DNA from: Pseudomonadota bacterium
GTDB lineage: Bacteria; Pseudomonadota; Gammaproteobacteria; Acidiferrobacterales; Acidiferrobacteraceae
NCBI GenBank assembly: GCA_021795255.1
Contig: JAJYPQ010000147.1
Span: 1 to 8,368 of the forward strand
Direction: 5' to 3'
DNA: 8,368 bases
Shown: positions 1 to 4,653 of the stretch, piece after piece
How positions within the stretch are numbered: position 1 is the stretch's first letter
Layout of the letters: each line of letters starts with the position of its first letter
Notes under the pieces: generated by a model
Seen by the model: the letters and a program-made list of their open reading frames with translations, nothing else
Database searches by the model: none
Told to the model about the DNA's origin: nothing
Program-made: the position numbers and the translations under genes

Positions 1-414
1 CAGCGAGGTGGGATAACCTGGGATATTTCCGCATTGACCGCAAGACTTGTGATGCCAGAGCTGCTTCGTGGGGATCTTCTTATCCCAGCCGAACAGCGTC
101 TTAACGAGTTTGGGTTCGTGATCGTCGCTGATGCGGTGGACGATGATCTGCCCATCCTTCTCCAACTCCCACATGTGATCGCGGATATCATCCATGCGGT
201 CGCCCAAGTCGACGGTCCGTCTGTCCACCTGCTTGCGCACCCACTCGGTCGCCTTGGCGGCATCGGCATTCGATAGGTTGGACTGCTGGAAAAACGACCC
301 GTGGCCAGCGATACCCTGGCCGTCCGTATTATGGAATCCGGGCTTCATGGTCCCCGCTCCTGCGCCCTGCGCCGATGCGTTATGGTTACCAGGACTTTGT
401 TCGGTCGGTTTCAT
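1..414 (-). CDS. hdrB: sHdr complex subunit HdrB (HdrB1-like), N-terminal 138 codons, runs off the left edge
   Basis: This is the fourth partner of the sHdr cluster, a CoB-CoM heterodisulfide reductase subunit B-like protein. In sulfur oxidisers the subunit is part of a cytoplasmic complex that oxidises protein-bound sulfane sulfur. The frame is open from an ATG at 414-412 to base 1. The start has a strong AGGAGG at 421-426, six bases upstream. The visible part is a polar, Gly/Ala-rich N-terminus (residues 1-40), a charged helical stretch (50-115), and at residues 122-137 the segment HKSCGQCGNIPGYPTS. Its cysteines C125 and C128 are the first cluster-binding cysteines expected in this family; the remaining cysteine-rich CCG motifs would lie beyond the edge. 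It follows hdrC by 71 bases on the same strand. The identification rests on this motif plus the gene order; assignment to the B1 rather than the B2 paralogue is inferred from its place directly after the first hdrC. Confidence 0.82.
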   Translation of the reverse strand, partial: MKPTEQSPGNHNASAQGAGAGTMKPGFHNTDGQGIAGHGSFFQQSNLSNADAAKATEWVRKQVDRRTVDLGDRMDDIRDHMWELEKDGQIIVHRISDDHEPKLVKTLFGWDKKIPTKQLWHHKSCGQCGNIPGYPTSL

Positions 415-420
415 AAGGTA

Positions 421-426
421 CCTCCT
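421..426 (-). promoter_or_regulatory. Ribosome binding site of hdrB
   Basis: A full AGGAGG lies six bases before the ATG at 414-412. It fixes the hdrB start and supports the partial reading frame, which has no visible stop. Confidence 0.8.
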
Positions 427-438
427 TTACAACGGTAT

Positions 439-452
439 TGTCTTTCCAGACA
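439..452 (-). other. Hairpin in the hdrC/hdrB gap with a GGAA tetraloop
   Basis: On the transcribed (minus) strand the sequence reads TGTCT-GGAA-AGACA: a perfect 5-bp stem closed by GGAA, a GNRA-class tetraloop. It sits 25 bases upstream of the hdrB start, just before its ribosome binding site. An overlapping alternative pairing (GTCTT at 458-454 with AAGAC at 444-440, about) could form instead. No run of T follows, so it is not a standard terminator. The stem is short, and its formation in the cell is an inference. Confidence 0.4.
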
Positions 453-485
453 TTAAGACCAAAAGTCACGGGCCGGCAATGATGC

Positions 486-1178
486 TCAGTCCTTCTTCTG
501 ATCCTCCTGAGCCTCTAGCCAATCGTTATAGTCTTCACGCTTTTCGTCAATGAAATCCTCGATCACGTCGAATAGGTTTTCATCGACGATCTGCAAAGAA
601 TCCATTACCCCGGTCATTTCCCATATAGTATACATCTCGACCGAGGTCTTTAAAGAGACCTCCCATGCCGTGTCCGTCGTCTGAAGAGTGCGCACCGGAA
701 TCGCTTTGCGCAGAATCTTGAGGTCGCCTTCGACCTTCTGGATGTTCGGACCCCAATCGGGAAAGTGATCAGGTTGAATCATATCGGGCGATAGCTGGTT
801 ACCGGTGGTAATCAGCTTCAGCATCACCCGCCCAAACGGTCTGAGCACGTCTTTAGCCGACTGCATCCCGTGCTTGATCGAGACCTCGCGCATAATAGCG
901 ATCAGGCCCCCGGGTGAATTCTTGAACGGGCAACGCGCAGCGCAGGTCATGCATTGGGCACACGCCCAAATCTTCTCCTGCATCGTATCGTAGATTTGTT
1001 CGACGTTCTCGGTCCAGAGTAACTGGACTATTTCGCGGGGGCTAAAATCGTAGAAGTGGGCGGCGGGGCACGTGGCGGTACAAATACCGCAATTGAGACA
1101 TCCGTTCAGTTCATGATCGTAACGAAAATCGTTACGGATGTCCTCGTAAATCTCGCGCATTTCGGCATACGTCGCCAT
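486..1178 (-). CDS. hdrC: sHdr complex subunit HdrC, 4Fe-4S ferredoxin-type protein (230 aa)
   Basis: This is an HdrC-like iron-sulfur subunit of the cytoplasmic sulfane-sulfur-oxidising sHdr complex, where it would carry electrons between the HdrB and HdrA subunits. Two complete 4Fe-4S motifs are visible: C27-x2-C30-x2-C33-x3-C37-P and C73-x2-C76-x2-C79-x3-C83-P. All eight cysteines are present. Between them lies the helical linker with the FSPREIVQLL segment typical of HdrC proteins. The C-terminus is acidic and charged and has no membrane segment, which fits a soluble protein. The ATG at 1178-1176 has an AAGGAG at 1184-1189, a good spacing. The gene follows dsrE by 101 bases that contain a strong inverted repeat, and precedes hdrB by 71 bases. 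Position and motifs point to HdrC1 of the C1-B1-A-...-C2-B2 order known from Acidithiobacillus-type clusters; the rest of that order is outside the window. Confidence 0.9.
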   Translation of the reverse strand: MATYAEMREIYEDIRNDFRYDHELNGCLNCGICTATCPAAHFYDFSPREIVQLLWTENVEQIYDTMQEKIWACAQCMTCAARCPFKNSPGGLIAIMREVSIKHGMQSAKDVLRPFGRVMLKLITTGNQLSPDMIQPDHFPDWGPNIQKVEGDLKILRKAIPVRTLQTTDTAWEVSLKTSVEMYTIWEMTGVMDSLQIVDENLFDVIEDFIDEKREDYNDWLEAQEDQKKD

Positions 1179-1229
1179 AAAAGCTCCTTCGACACTTCAG
1201 AATATTAGCGGTTGCTTATATAATACCCG

Positions 1230-1264
1230 ACACCGTCTTCCAAGTCTACCCTGAAAGACGGTGT
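1230..1264 (-). other. Large hairpin between dsrE and hdrC
   Basis: ACACCGTCTT at 1230-1239 and AAGACGGTGT at 1255-1264 are exact reverse complements, giving a 10-bp stem around 15 bases. In the minus-strand transcript the stem can extend by a U-G and a C-G pair, leaving an 11-base loop. It begins 15 bases after the dsrE stop and ends about 50 bases before the hdrC start. It is not followed by a T run (the next bases read CGGGTATTATATAAG), so it is not a canonical Rho-independent terminator. It could act as a partial terminator, an mRNA end-protecting structure or a processing site between the sulfur-carrier genes and the hdr genes. Confidence 0.6.
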
Positions 1265-1279
1265 GCCGGTAGGGTTGCG

Positions 1280-1750
1280 TTACATAAATAAGCAGATGTC
1301 CGACTCGCCCGCAAATTCGAAGAACGTTGCGGCGCCGCCCATTTCGATACCGGGGATGAAGTCGCTCGGGCTGAATCCAAAGAGATCCACAGTCATCTGG
1401 CAACCAATCATCTTGACGTCGGCTTCGGCACAGAGGCCGCGCAGATCTTCAAGACTCGCCACACCCTTCTTCTTCATCGTGTGCTTCATCATGCCAGTCA
1501 TGAAGCTTTGCATGCCGGGAAGGGCCTGCAATAAAACGGGCATGGGCATGGGCATGGGCATGCCGGGGTTACCGAGTGATGTGACTTTCAGGTGATTCAG
1601 ACTCTTACGAAGAAGCTGTAGACCGTAGAACGTGAAGAAGATCTGGACGTCGTAACCGAGCGCGGCCGCAGTGGACGCCAAGATGAAGGGCGGATAGCCC
1701 CAGTCCAGCGTCCCTTTTGTGGCGATAATGGCGAGCTTTTTGGTAGCCAT
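1280..1750 (-). CDS. dsrE: DsrE-family sulfur carrier protein, DsrE3A-like (156 aa)
   Basis: This is a small cytoplasmic protein of the DsrE/DsrF-like fold, placed between tusA and hdrC as in sHdr clusters. There the DsrE3A type trades persulfide sulfur with TusA. Visible: an N-terminal beta strand and turn (MATKKLAIIATKGTLDW), an alanine-rich helix with LGYDVQIFFTFYG (residues 31-43), the MP-repeat (64-71), a methionine-rich stretch up to residue 92, then AEADVKMIGCQMT (108-120) holding C117. C107 and C117 are candidate sulfur-binding cysteines; C153 lies near the end. The ATG at 1750-1748 has AGGAG at 1758-1762, seven bases upstream. The assignment to DsrE3 rather than another DsrE subgroup comes from context and overall look and needs a tree. 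It starts 27 bases after tusA ends and is surely cotranscribed with it. Confidence 0.85.
   Translation of the reverse strand: MATKKLAIIATKGTLDWGYPPFILASTAAALGYDVQIFFTFYGLQLLRKSLNHLKVTSLGNPGMPMPMPMPVLLQALPGMQSFMTGMMKHTMKKKGVASLEDLRGLCAEADVKMIGCQMTVDLFGFSPSDFIPGIEMGGAATFFEFAGESDICLFM
1538..1561 (+). repeat. Four exact copies of a GGGCAT hexamer inside dsrE
   Basis: Four perfect tandem copies of GGGCAT (plus strand) read as (ATG CCC)x4 in dsrE, encoding MPMPMPMP at residues 64-71. Because the unit is six bases, slippage would add or remove Met-Pro pairs without shifting frame. A Met-Pro repeat at this place is, to my recollection, a recurring trait of this DsrE subgroup, so the repeat is probably kept at protein level. 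Confidence 0.85.
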
Positions 1751-1762
1751 AAACTATCTCCT

Positions 1763-1778
1763 GTTGACCGTAGTCAAC
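1763..1778 (-). other. Hairpin with a UACG tetraloop between tusA and dsrE
   Basis: The transcript reads GUUGAC-UACG-GUCAAC: a perfect 6-bp stem with a C-G pair closing a UACG loop, the cUNCGg class known for exceptional stability. The stem starts on the last base of the tusA stop codon, and its final base abuts the dsrE Shine-Dalgarno AGGAG at 1758-1762. No T tract follows. A role in stabilising the tusA end or adjusting ribosome loading on dsrE is inference. Confidence 0.55.
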
Positions 1779-2011
1779 TATGCCTTTTTACGGAGCACAA
1801 ACGTAAATTCGCCGTTTGCCTCACCCGATTCGACCAGTTCATTGCCAGTCTGTTTAGCAAATGCCTGAAAATCTTTGATAGCGCCCGGATCGGTCGCTAC
1901 AACGCGCAGCGTTTGTCCACCCGTCAAATCGTTCAGCGCCTTCTTGGTGCGCAGAATCGGGAGCGGGCAGTTCAAGCCCCGGGCATCTAGTTCTTTGTCG
2001 CAAGTTGCCAT
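1778..2011 (-). CDS. tusA: TusA sulfur carrier protein (77 aa)
   Basis: TusA carries sulfur as a persulfide on a single conserved cysteine. In sulfur oxidisers with sHdr clusters it takes sulfur from rhodanese and exchanges it with the DsrE-type partner, feeding sHdr. The sequence shows the diagnostic LDARGLNCPLPILRTKKAL, with the CPxP motif at residues 15-18 and C15 as the carrier cysteine, followed by the usual VVATDPGAIKDFQAFAKQTGNEL region. The length (about 80 aa) is normal for the family. I chose the ATG at 2011-2009 because GGAGG at 2017-2021 lies directly upstream; an in-frame ATG at 2023 overlaps that ribosome site and would add only MEEV. The gene lies 171 bases downstream of rhd and 27 bases before dsrE, in the order rhd-tusA-dsrE. 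Confidence 0.95.
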   Translation of the reverse strand: MATCDKELDARGLNCPLPILRTKKALNDLTGGQTLRVVATDPGAIKDFQAFAKQTGNELVESGEANGEFTFVLRKKA

Positions 2012-2016
2012 AACTT

Positions 2017-2021
2017 CCTCC
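2017..2021 (-). promoter_or_regulatory. Ribosome binding site that decides the tusA start
   Basis: GGAGG sits five bases before the ATG at 2011-2009. Its bases overlap the upstream in-frame ATG (2023-2021), which makes that earlier codon an unlikely start. Confidence 0.7.
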
Positions 2022-2105
2022 ATTACCTATTGAGAATTACTGATCGTAAGCCTGTCTCCGCAAGCCCTATTGCCATAAGAGCGCGCGCACCACCCCGACT
2101 GCGTA

Positions 2106-2117
2106 CACGTAAACGTG
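2106..2117. repeat. Short palindrome in the rhd/tusA gap
   Basis: CACGTAAACGTG is a perfect 5+5 palindrome around AA, in the 171-base leader between rhd and tusA. It could be a small hairpin (CACG/CGTG) or a protein-binding site. Nothing else marks it, and a match of this size can arise by chance. Confidence 0.3.
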
Positions 2118-2168
2118 GACCAAAGCAAGGGCCGAAAGAACGCTACAAACGAAGGCCGCAACAGAATT

Positions 2169-2174
2169 ATTATA
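2169..2174 (-). promoter_or_regulatory. Possible internal -10 element upstream of tusA
   Basis: A perfect TATAAT lies on the minus strand just past the rhd stop, about 158 bases before the tusA start. No good -35 hexamer is found at 16-18 bases spacing (the region is GC-rich, with GCGCCT at 17) and there is no extended -10 TG. If active, it would start a tusA-dsrE-hdr transcript without rhd. Weak evidence. Confidence 0.25.
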
Positions 2175-2182
2175 GCCGGGTT

Positions 2183-2512
2183 CTACACAAGAGGCGCGAG
2201 CGGTAAACCGTTTCGCACCCAGGCCATGATCCCGCCACGCAAGTTATAAAGCTTGTCGTACCCCTGTTGCTGTAGGTAAGCGCAGGCCTGCGAAGAACGT
2301 CCCCCGGACTGGCAATAGAAAACCACGGGGCGCCCTTTGTCAAGCGCGCTGGCACTGAGCGGTAGCAAGTGGAGGGGGATGGACCGGGCGCCCGGAATAC
2401 CGCCGCGCGCCACTTCCGCCGGGGTCCGCACATCGATGACCGTAAGCGCAGCCGACTCATCCCGTAACAAGCGGTCAAGATCGCTTGCGTCTAGATCCTG
2501 AAAAGTACCCAT
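2183..2512 (-). CDS. rhd: Single-domain rhodanese (109 aa), first gene of the sHdr operon
   Basis: Rhodaneses move sulfane sulfur to thiol acceptors; here the likely acceptor is the downstream TusA, making this the entry point for cytoplasmic sulfur trafficking. The 109 residues form one rhodanese domain: VIDVRTPAEVARGGIPGARSIP (about 25-46), holding the conserved DVR and GxIPGA motifs, then the active-site loop C67-Q-S-G-G-R72 in YCQSGGRSS, and the C-terminal LRGGIMAW (91-98). C67 is the catalytic cysteine that forms the persulfide. There is no signal peptide, so it is cytoplasmic. The ATG at 2512-2510 is preceded by a GAGAGGG about nine bases away, a modest ribosome site. It is transcribed divergently from the gene starting at 2679 and heads the rhd-tusA-dsrE-hdrC-hdrB series. 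Confidence 0.93.
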   Translation of the reverse strand: MGTFQDLDASDLDRLLRDESAALTVIDVRTPAEVARGGIPGARSIPLHLLPLSASALDKGRPVVFYCQSGGRSSQACAYLQQQGYDKLYNLRGGIMAWVRNGLPLAPLV

Positions 2513-2678
2513 AGGGAAAGGCCCTCTCTCTATATAAAAAGGTAATTAAATACTAATGGTTGCGCGCGAGCTTGCGCTTTTTCGTCGCCCTACGCAAGGT
2601 GGCTGAGATCCGGGACAATTGCGGGCCCTAGTGGTCCATGTTAGAGTCGCGCCACGCTTAACCCCGGAGCCTAACGCC
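2513..2678. promoter_or_regulatory. Divergent control region between rhd and the 2679 gene
   Basis: This stretch must hold promoters for both directions. On the minus strand a TATATA at 2531-2536 could serve as the -10 of rhd, but no convincing -35 stands 16-18 bases upstream. Bases 2531-2560 are strikingly AT-rich for this genome and hold ATTA-AATAC-TAAT (2545-2557), a small inverted repeat that could be an operator. No plus-strand promoter was recognised. Confidence 0.4.
2564..2582 (+). terminator. Terminator-like GC hairpin plus T5
   Basis: GCGC-GAGCTT-GCGC (2564-2577) followed by TTTTT (2578-2582) resembles a minimal Rho-independent terminator on the plus strand. No plus-strand gene ends just before it, so it might attenuate a plus-strand leader or be a protein-binding palindrome. 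Four GC pairs is a short stem, and chance is possible. Confidence 0.25.
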
Positions 2679-2984
2679 TTGAAAAAAGATGATTTCAAGC
2701 CGGACACGCGCTATACCGTGACCTGGCGCGACTATGACGGAAAAGTCCGTCCCGCGAACCTTTATGTCTACCGGCTCTACGACACCTTTATGGTGGCGCG
2801 CAAGACTGACCATAGCGGATTCCTGTACAAGATCGGCTACGACCAGCTCCTGAAAATCGTCAAGGAGACCCCCGTGAGCGCGGAATTGCGGTTCCGTATC
2901 CCCGATGCCGTCTTGAAGGAGAGCTCGTGGGCCGACCGGACGGTGATGGAACGTTATTCCACATCACCCGCTCTCGGTAAGTAG
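2679..2984 (+). CDS. Conserved-looking small soluble protein of unknown function (101 aa)
   Basis: I do not recognise a named family. The chosen start is the TTG at 2679, which has GGAG at 2666-2669 nine bases upstream; earlier in-frame TTG/GTG codons (2619, 2631) would add a short, poorly protein-like extension. The product begins KKDDFKPDTRYTVTWRDYDGK and continues with alternating beta-like stretches rich in aromatic residues (RPANLYVYRLYDTFMVARKTD, then GFLYKIGYDQLLKIVKETP). It has no signal peptide, membrane segment or cysteine, so it is probably a compact cytoplasmic protein. The coding character is good: third positions are GC-rich, as in neighbouring genes. It lies divergent from rhd and 9 bases before the BepA-like gene in the same frame, so the two are very likely cotranscribed. 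Function is unknown; a role linked to sulfur metabolism would be only guilt by association. Confidence 0.72.
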   Translation: MKKDDFKPDTRYTVTWRDYDGKVRPANLYVYRLYDTFMVARKTDHSGFLYKIGYDQLLKIVKETPVSAELRFRIPDAVLKESSWADRTVMERYSTSPALGK

Positions 2985-2993
2985 AACGCGCCT

Positions 2994-4430
2994 TTGCCCA
3001 AGGGCTGGCCGGGTCGCCTGCTCGCGCTTGCTCTTCTCATACCGAACGTGGGCCGGGCCGAGATCGGTCGTCTTCCCGATCTCGGCCACGCCTCCGCGGT
3101 GGTTATGTCCCGGGCCCAGCAGACGCGCTTTGGCGAAACCTTTCTCCGCCAGGCCAAGAAGACCCTGCGCTTTGTTCATAACCCCGAGGCGCTCGCATGT
3201 GTGCGGCGGATAGGCCGACGGCTCGTCTTAGCCAGTCCCTCTCCGCAAATTCGCTTTCACTTTTACATCCTGCGCAATCCGGTCGTAAACGCCTTCTCGG
3301 TCCCCGGGGGTTATGTCTTCATCAACTCCGGCGCAGTCCTCGCTGCGCGCAACGAAGACGAGCTAGCCGCGGTCATCGCCCACGAAATCTCCCATGACAC
3401 CCAGCGTCATATCCCGCGGCTCATCGCCTTATCGAAACGATTGTCCTGGGCCGCCCTGGCCGGCCTGTTGGCGGGCGTGGCCCTCATGGGCAGCTCCCAA
3501 TTCGAGAGCGGCGCAGCCGCTTTGTCGCTCAGTTCCGCGGGGCTCACGGCCGTGACCCTGAAGCACCGGCGCGGCTACGAGTCCGAGGCCGATCACATCG
3601 GCCTGCGCACCATGGCGCGGGCCGGGTTTAACCCGCGCGCCATGGCCGCGTTTTTTCAACGCCTCAAGATCGATAATCGATTTGTATCGGTGAACGTCCC
3701 TGATTCTTGGCGCACCCATCCGCCCACTGACATCCGCATCGCCGAAGCAGAAGACCTAGCCGCCCGCTACCCAAACACTCCCATCCGCGATCACCCCGCT
3801 TTTGATCGCGCTCAAATGATATTGCTGGCCGAAGCAGGAGGTCCTCATGAGGCCTTGGCACGCCTTGAAGCCCAAGCACGGGGTGGCGTCGATCCGAGTG
3901 CCCGCCGTTATGGTCTTGCCTTGGTCGACCTGCGCCTCGGAGATTTCGCCGCCGCACGCTCCCTCCTTTTGACGCTCAGCAAGCGCTACCCGCGCGTCGT
4001 CGCGTACCGACTCGGCCTCTATGATCTGGAGACCGATCGCCATCATTTTCGGCGCGCTGCGACCGACCTTGTGCAAGCCTCTAAACTGCGGCCCCACAGC
4101 CTTTGGCTCAGTGTTCTTTCTGTTCGTGCGTGGCTCCACGCGGGGGCCACAAACACAGGACTCAAGCTTGCGAAGCACCTCATCGCTCGCCACCCCTATC
4201 ACGCCTCGCTCTACCGCCTCCTCGCCCACGCCTTCGGCCTGAACGGCGACTACCTGCATGCGCATGAAGCGCTCGCTGAGTCTCACTATTTGGACGGCAG
4301 CGCCCGCGGGGCTCGTCGCGAACTGCGCTTGGCCACGCCCTTTGCGATCACCCCGTCCGCCAAGGCCCGGCTCGCAACGCTCAAGACCGCAATCCACGAA
4401 CATTGGACTGTTCCTCCCGCCTTCCCTTAA
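2994..4430 (+). CDS. bepA: BepA-like periplasmic M48 zinc metalloprotease with TPR-type C-terminus (478 aa)
   Basis: BepA (YfgC) proteins are periplasmic protease/chaperones that help assemble outer-membrane proteins with the BAM and LPS machinery and degrade stalled ones. Residues 1-22 look like a signal peptide (MPKGWPGR, then LLALALLIP, cleavage near GRA-E). The peptidase domain follows, with NAFSVPGGYVFINSG (99-113), HEISH at 130-134 (zinc ligands H130 and H134, catalytic E131), and ESEAD at 196-200, whose E196 should be the third ligand. THP at 241-243 holds H242, matching the regulatory histidine near the BepA active site. Residues 275-450 are alpha-helical TPR-like repeats. Length is close to E. 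coli BepA (487 aa). The start is a TTG with no good ribosome site, so translation is probably coupled to the upstream gene. Assignment to BepA rather than another M48 subgroup (LoiP-like) rests on the signal peptide plus TPR tail. Confidence 0.88.
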   Translation: MPKGWPGRLLALALLIPNVGRAEIGRLPDLGHASAVVMSRAQQTRFGETFLRQAKKTLRFVHNPEALACVRRIGRRLVLASPSPQIRFHFYILRNPVVNAFSVPGGYVFINSGAVLAARNEDELAAVIAHEISHDTQRHIPRLIALSKRLSWAALAGLLAGVALMGSSQFESGAAALSLSSAGLTAVTLKHRRGYESEADHIGLRTMARAGFNPRAMAAFFQRLKIDNRFVSVNVPDSWRTHPPTDIRIAEAEDLAARYPNTPIRDHPAFDRAQMILLAEAGGPHEALARLEAQARGGVDPSARRYGLALVDLRLGDFAAARSLLLTLSKRYPRVVAYRLGLYDLETDRHHFRRAATDLVQASKLRPHSLWLSVLSVRAWLHAGATNTGLKLAKHLIARHPYHASLYRLLAHAFGLNGDYLHAHEALAESHYLDGSARGARRELRLATPFAITPSAKARLATLKTAIHEHWTVPPAFP

Positions 4431-4653
4431 AAAGAGACCTATTGGCCTTCAAGACCGCCGTTAACTTCCCCTCTCATCTGGCGAACGCGGAGTAGGACGC
4501 CGGTTTGCGGCGATGGCAACGACCCCGGGAGGTCACTCAGGGTTACGCAAAACGGAGGGCTCCAAGGACCCCAAACCGGATTGCCGTGGAGACCTTCGGA
4601 GGCCGTGCCCCTGTCGAGTGGGACCCCCGTGGGCAATGGCCCTCCTTAGGGAC
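4431..4653. other. Convergent intergenic region, no gene or clear terminator
   Basis: This 223-base gap separates two converging genes. It holds only short inverted repeats (GACC-CCGGGA-GGTC near 4523, GGGC-AATG-GCCC at 4631-4642) without T tracts, so I cannot name a Rho-independent terminator for either gene. Small open frames here lack ribosome sites and look accidental. Confidence 0.5.

Noticed and set aside
194..553. Plus-strand open frame across hdrB and the hdrB/hdrC gap
   Set aside because: It is antisense to hdrB with its clear start, ribosome site and cysteine motif; its own product has no motif and no ribosome site.
1230..1264. Standard Rho-independent terminator after dsrE
   Set aside because: The stem is strong, but no T run follows on the transcribed strand, and hdrC and hdrB continue the conserved operon order.
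1538..1561. CRISPR or mobile-element repeat
   Set aside because: It is a hexamer tandem repeat within a coding frame, without spacers or flanking structures.
2012..2023. Longer TusA start at an ATG four codons upstream
   Set aside because: That ATG overlaps the GGAGG ribosome site serving the ATG at 2011.
3756..4403. Long minus-strand open frame (about 215 codons)
   Set aside because: It lies entirely antisense to the TPR half of the BepA-like gene. High-GC genes commonly give such shadows, and it shows no recognisable domain.
4431..4653. Small genes or terminator in the convergent gap
   Set aside because: Inverted repeats there have only four pairs and no T tract, and the short open frames lack ribosome sites and motifs.
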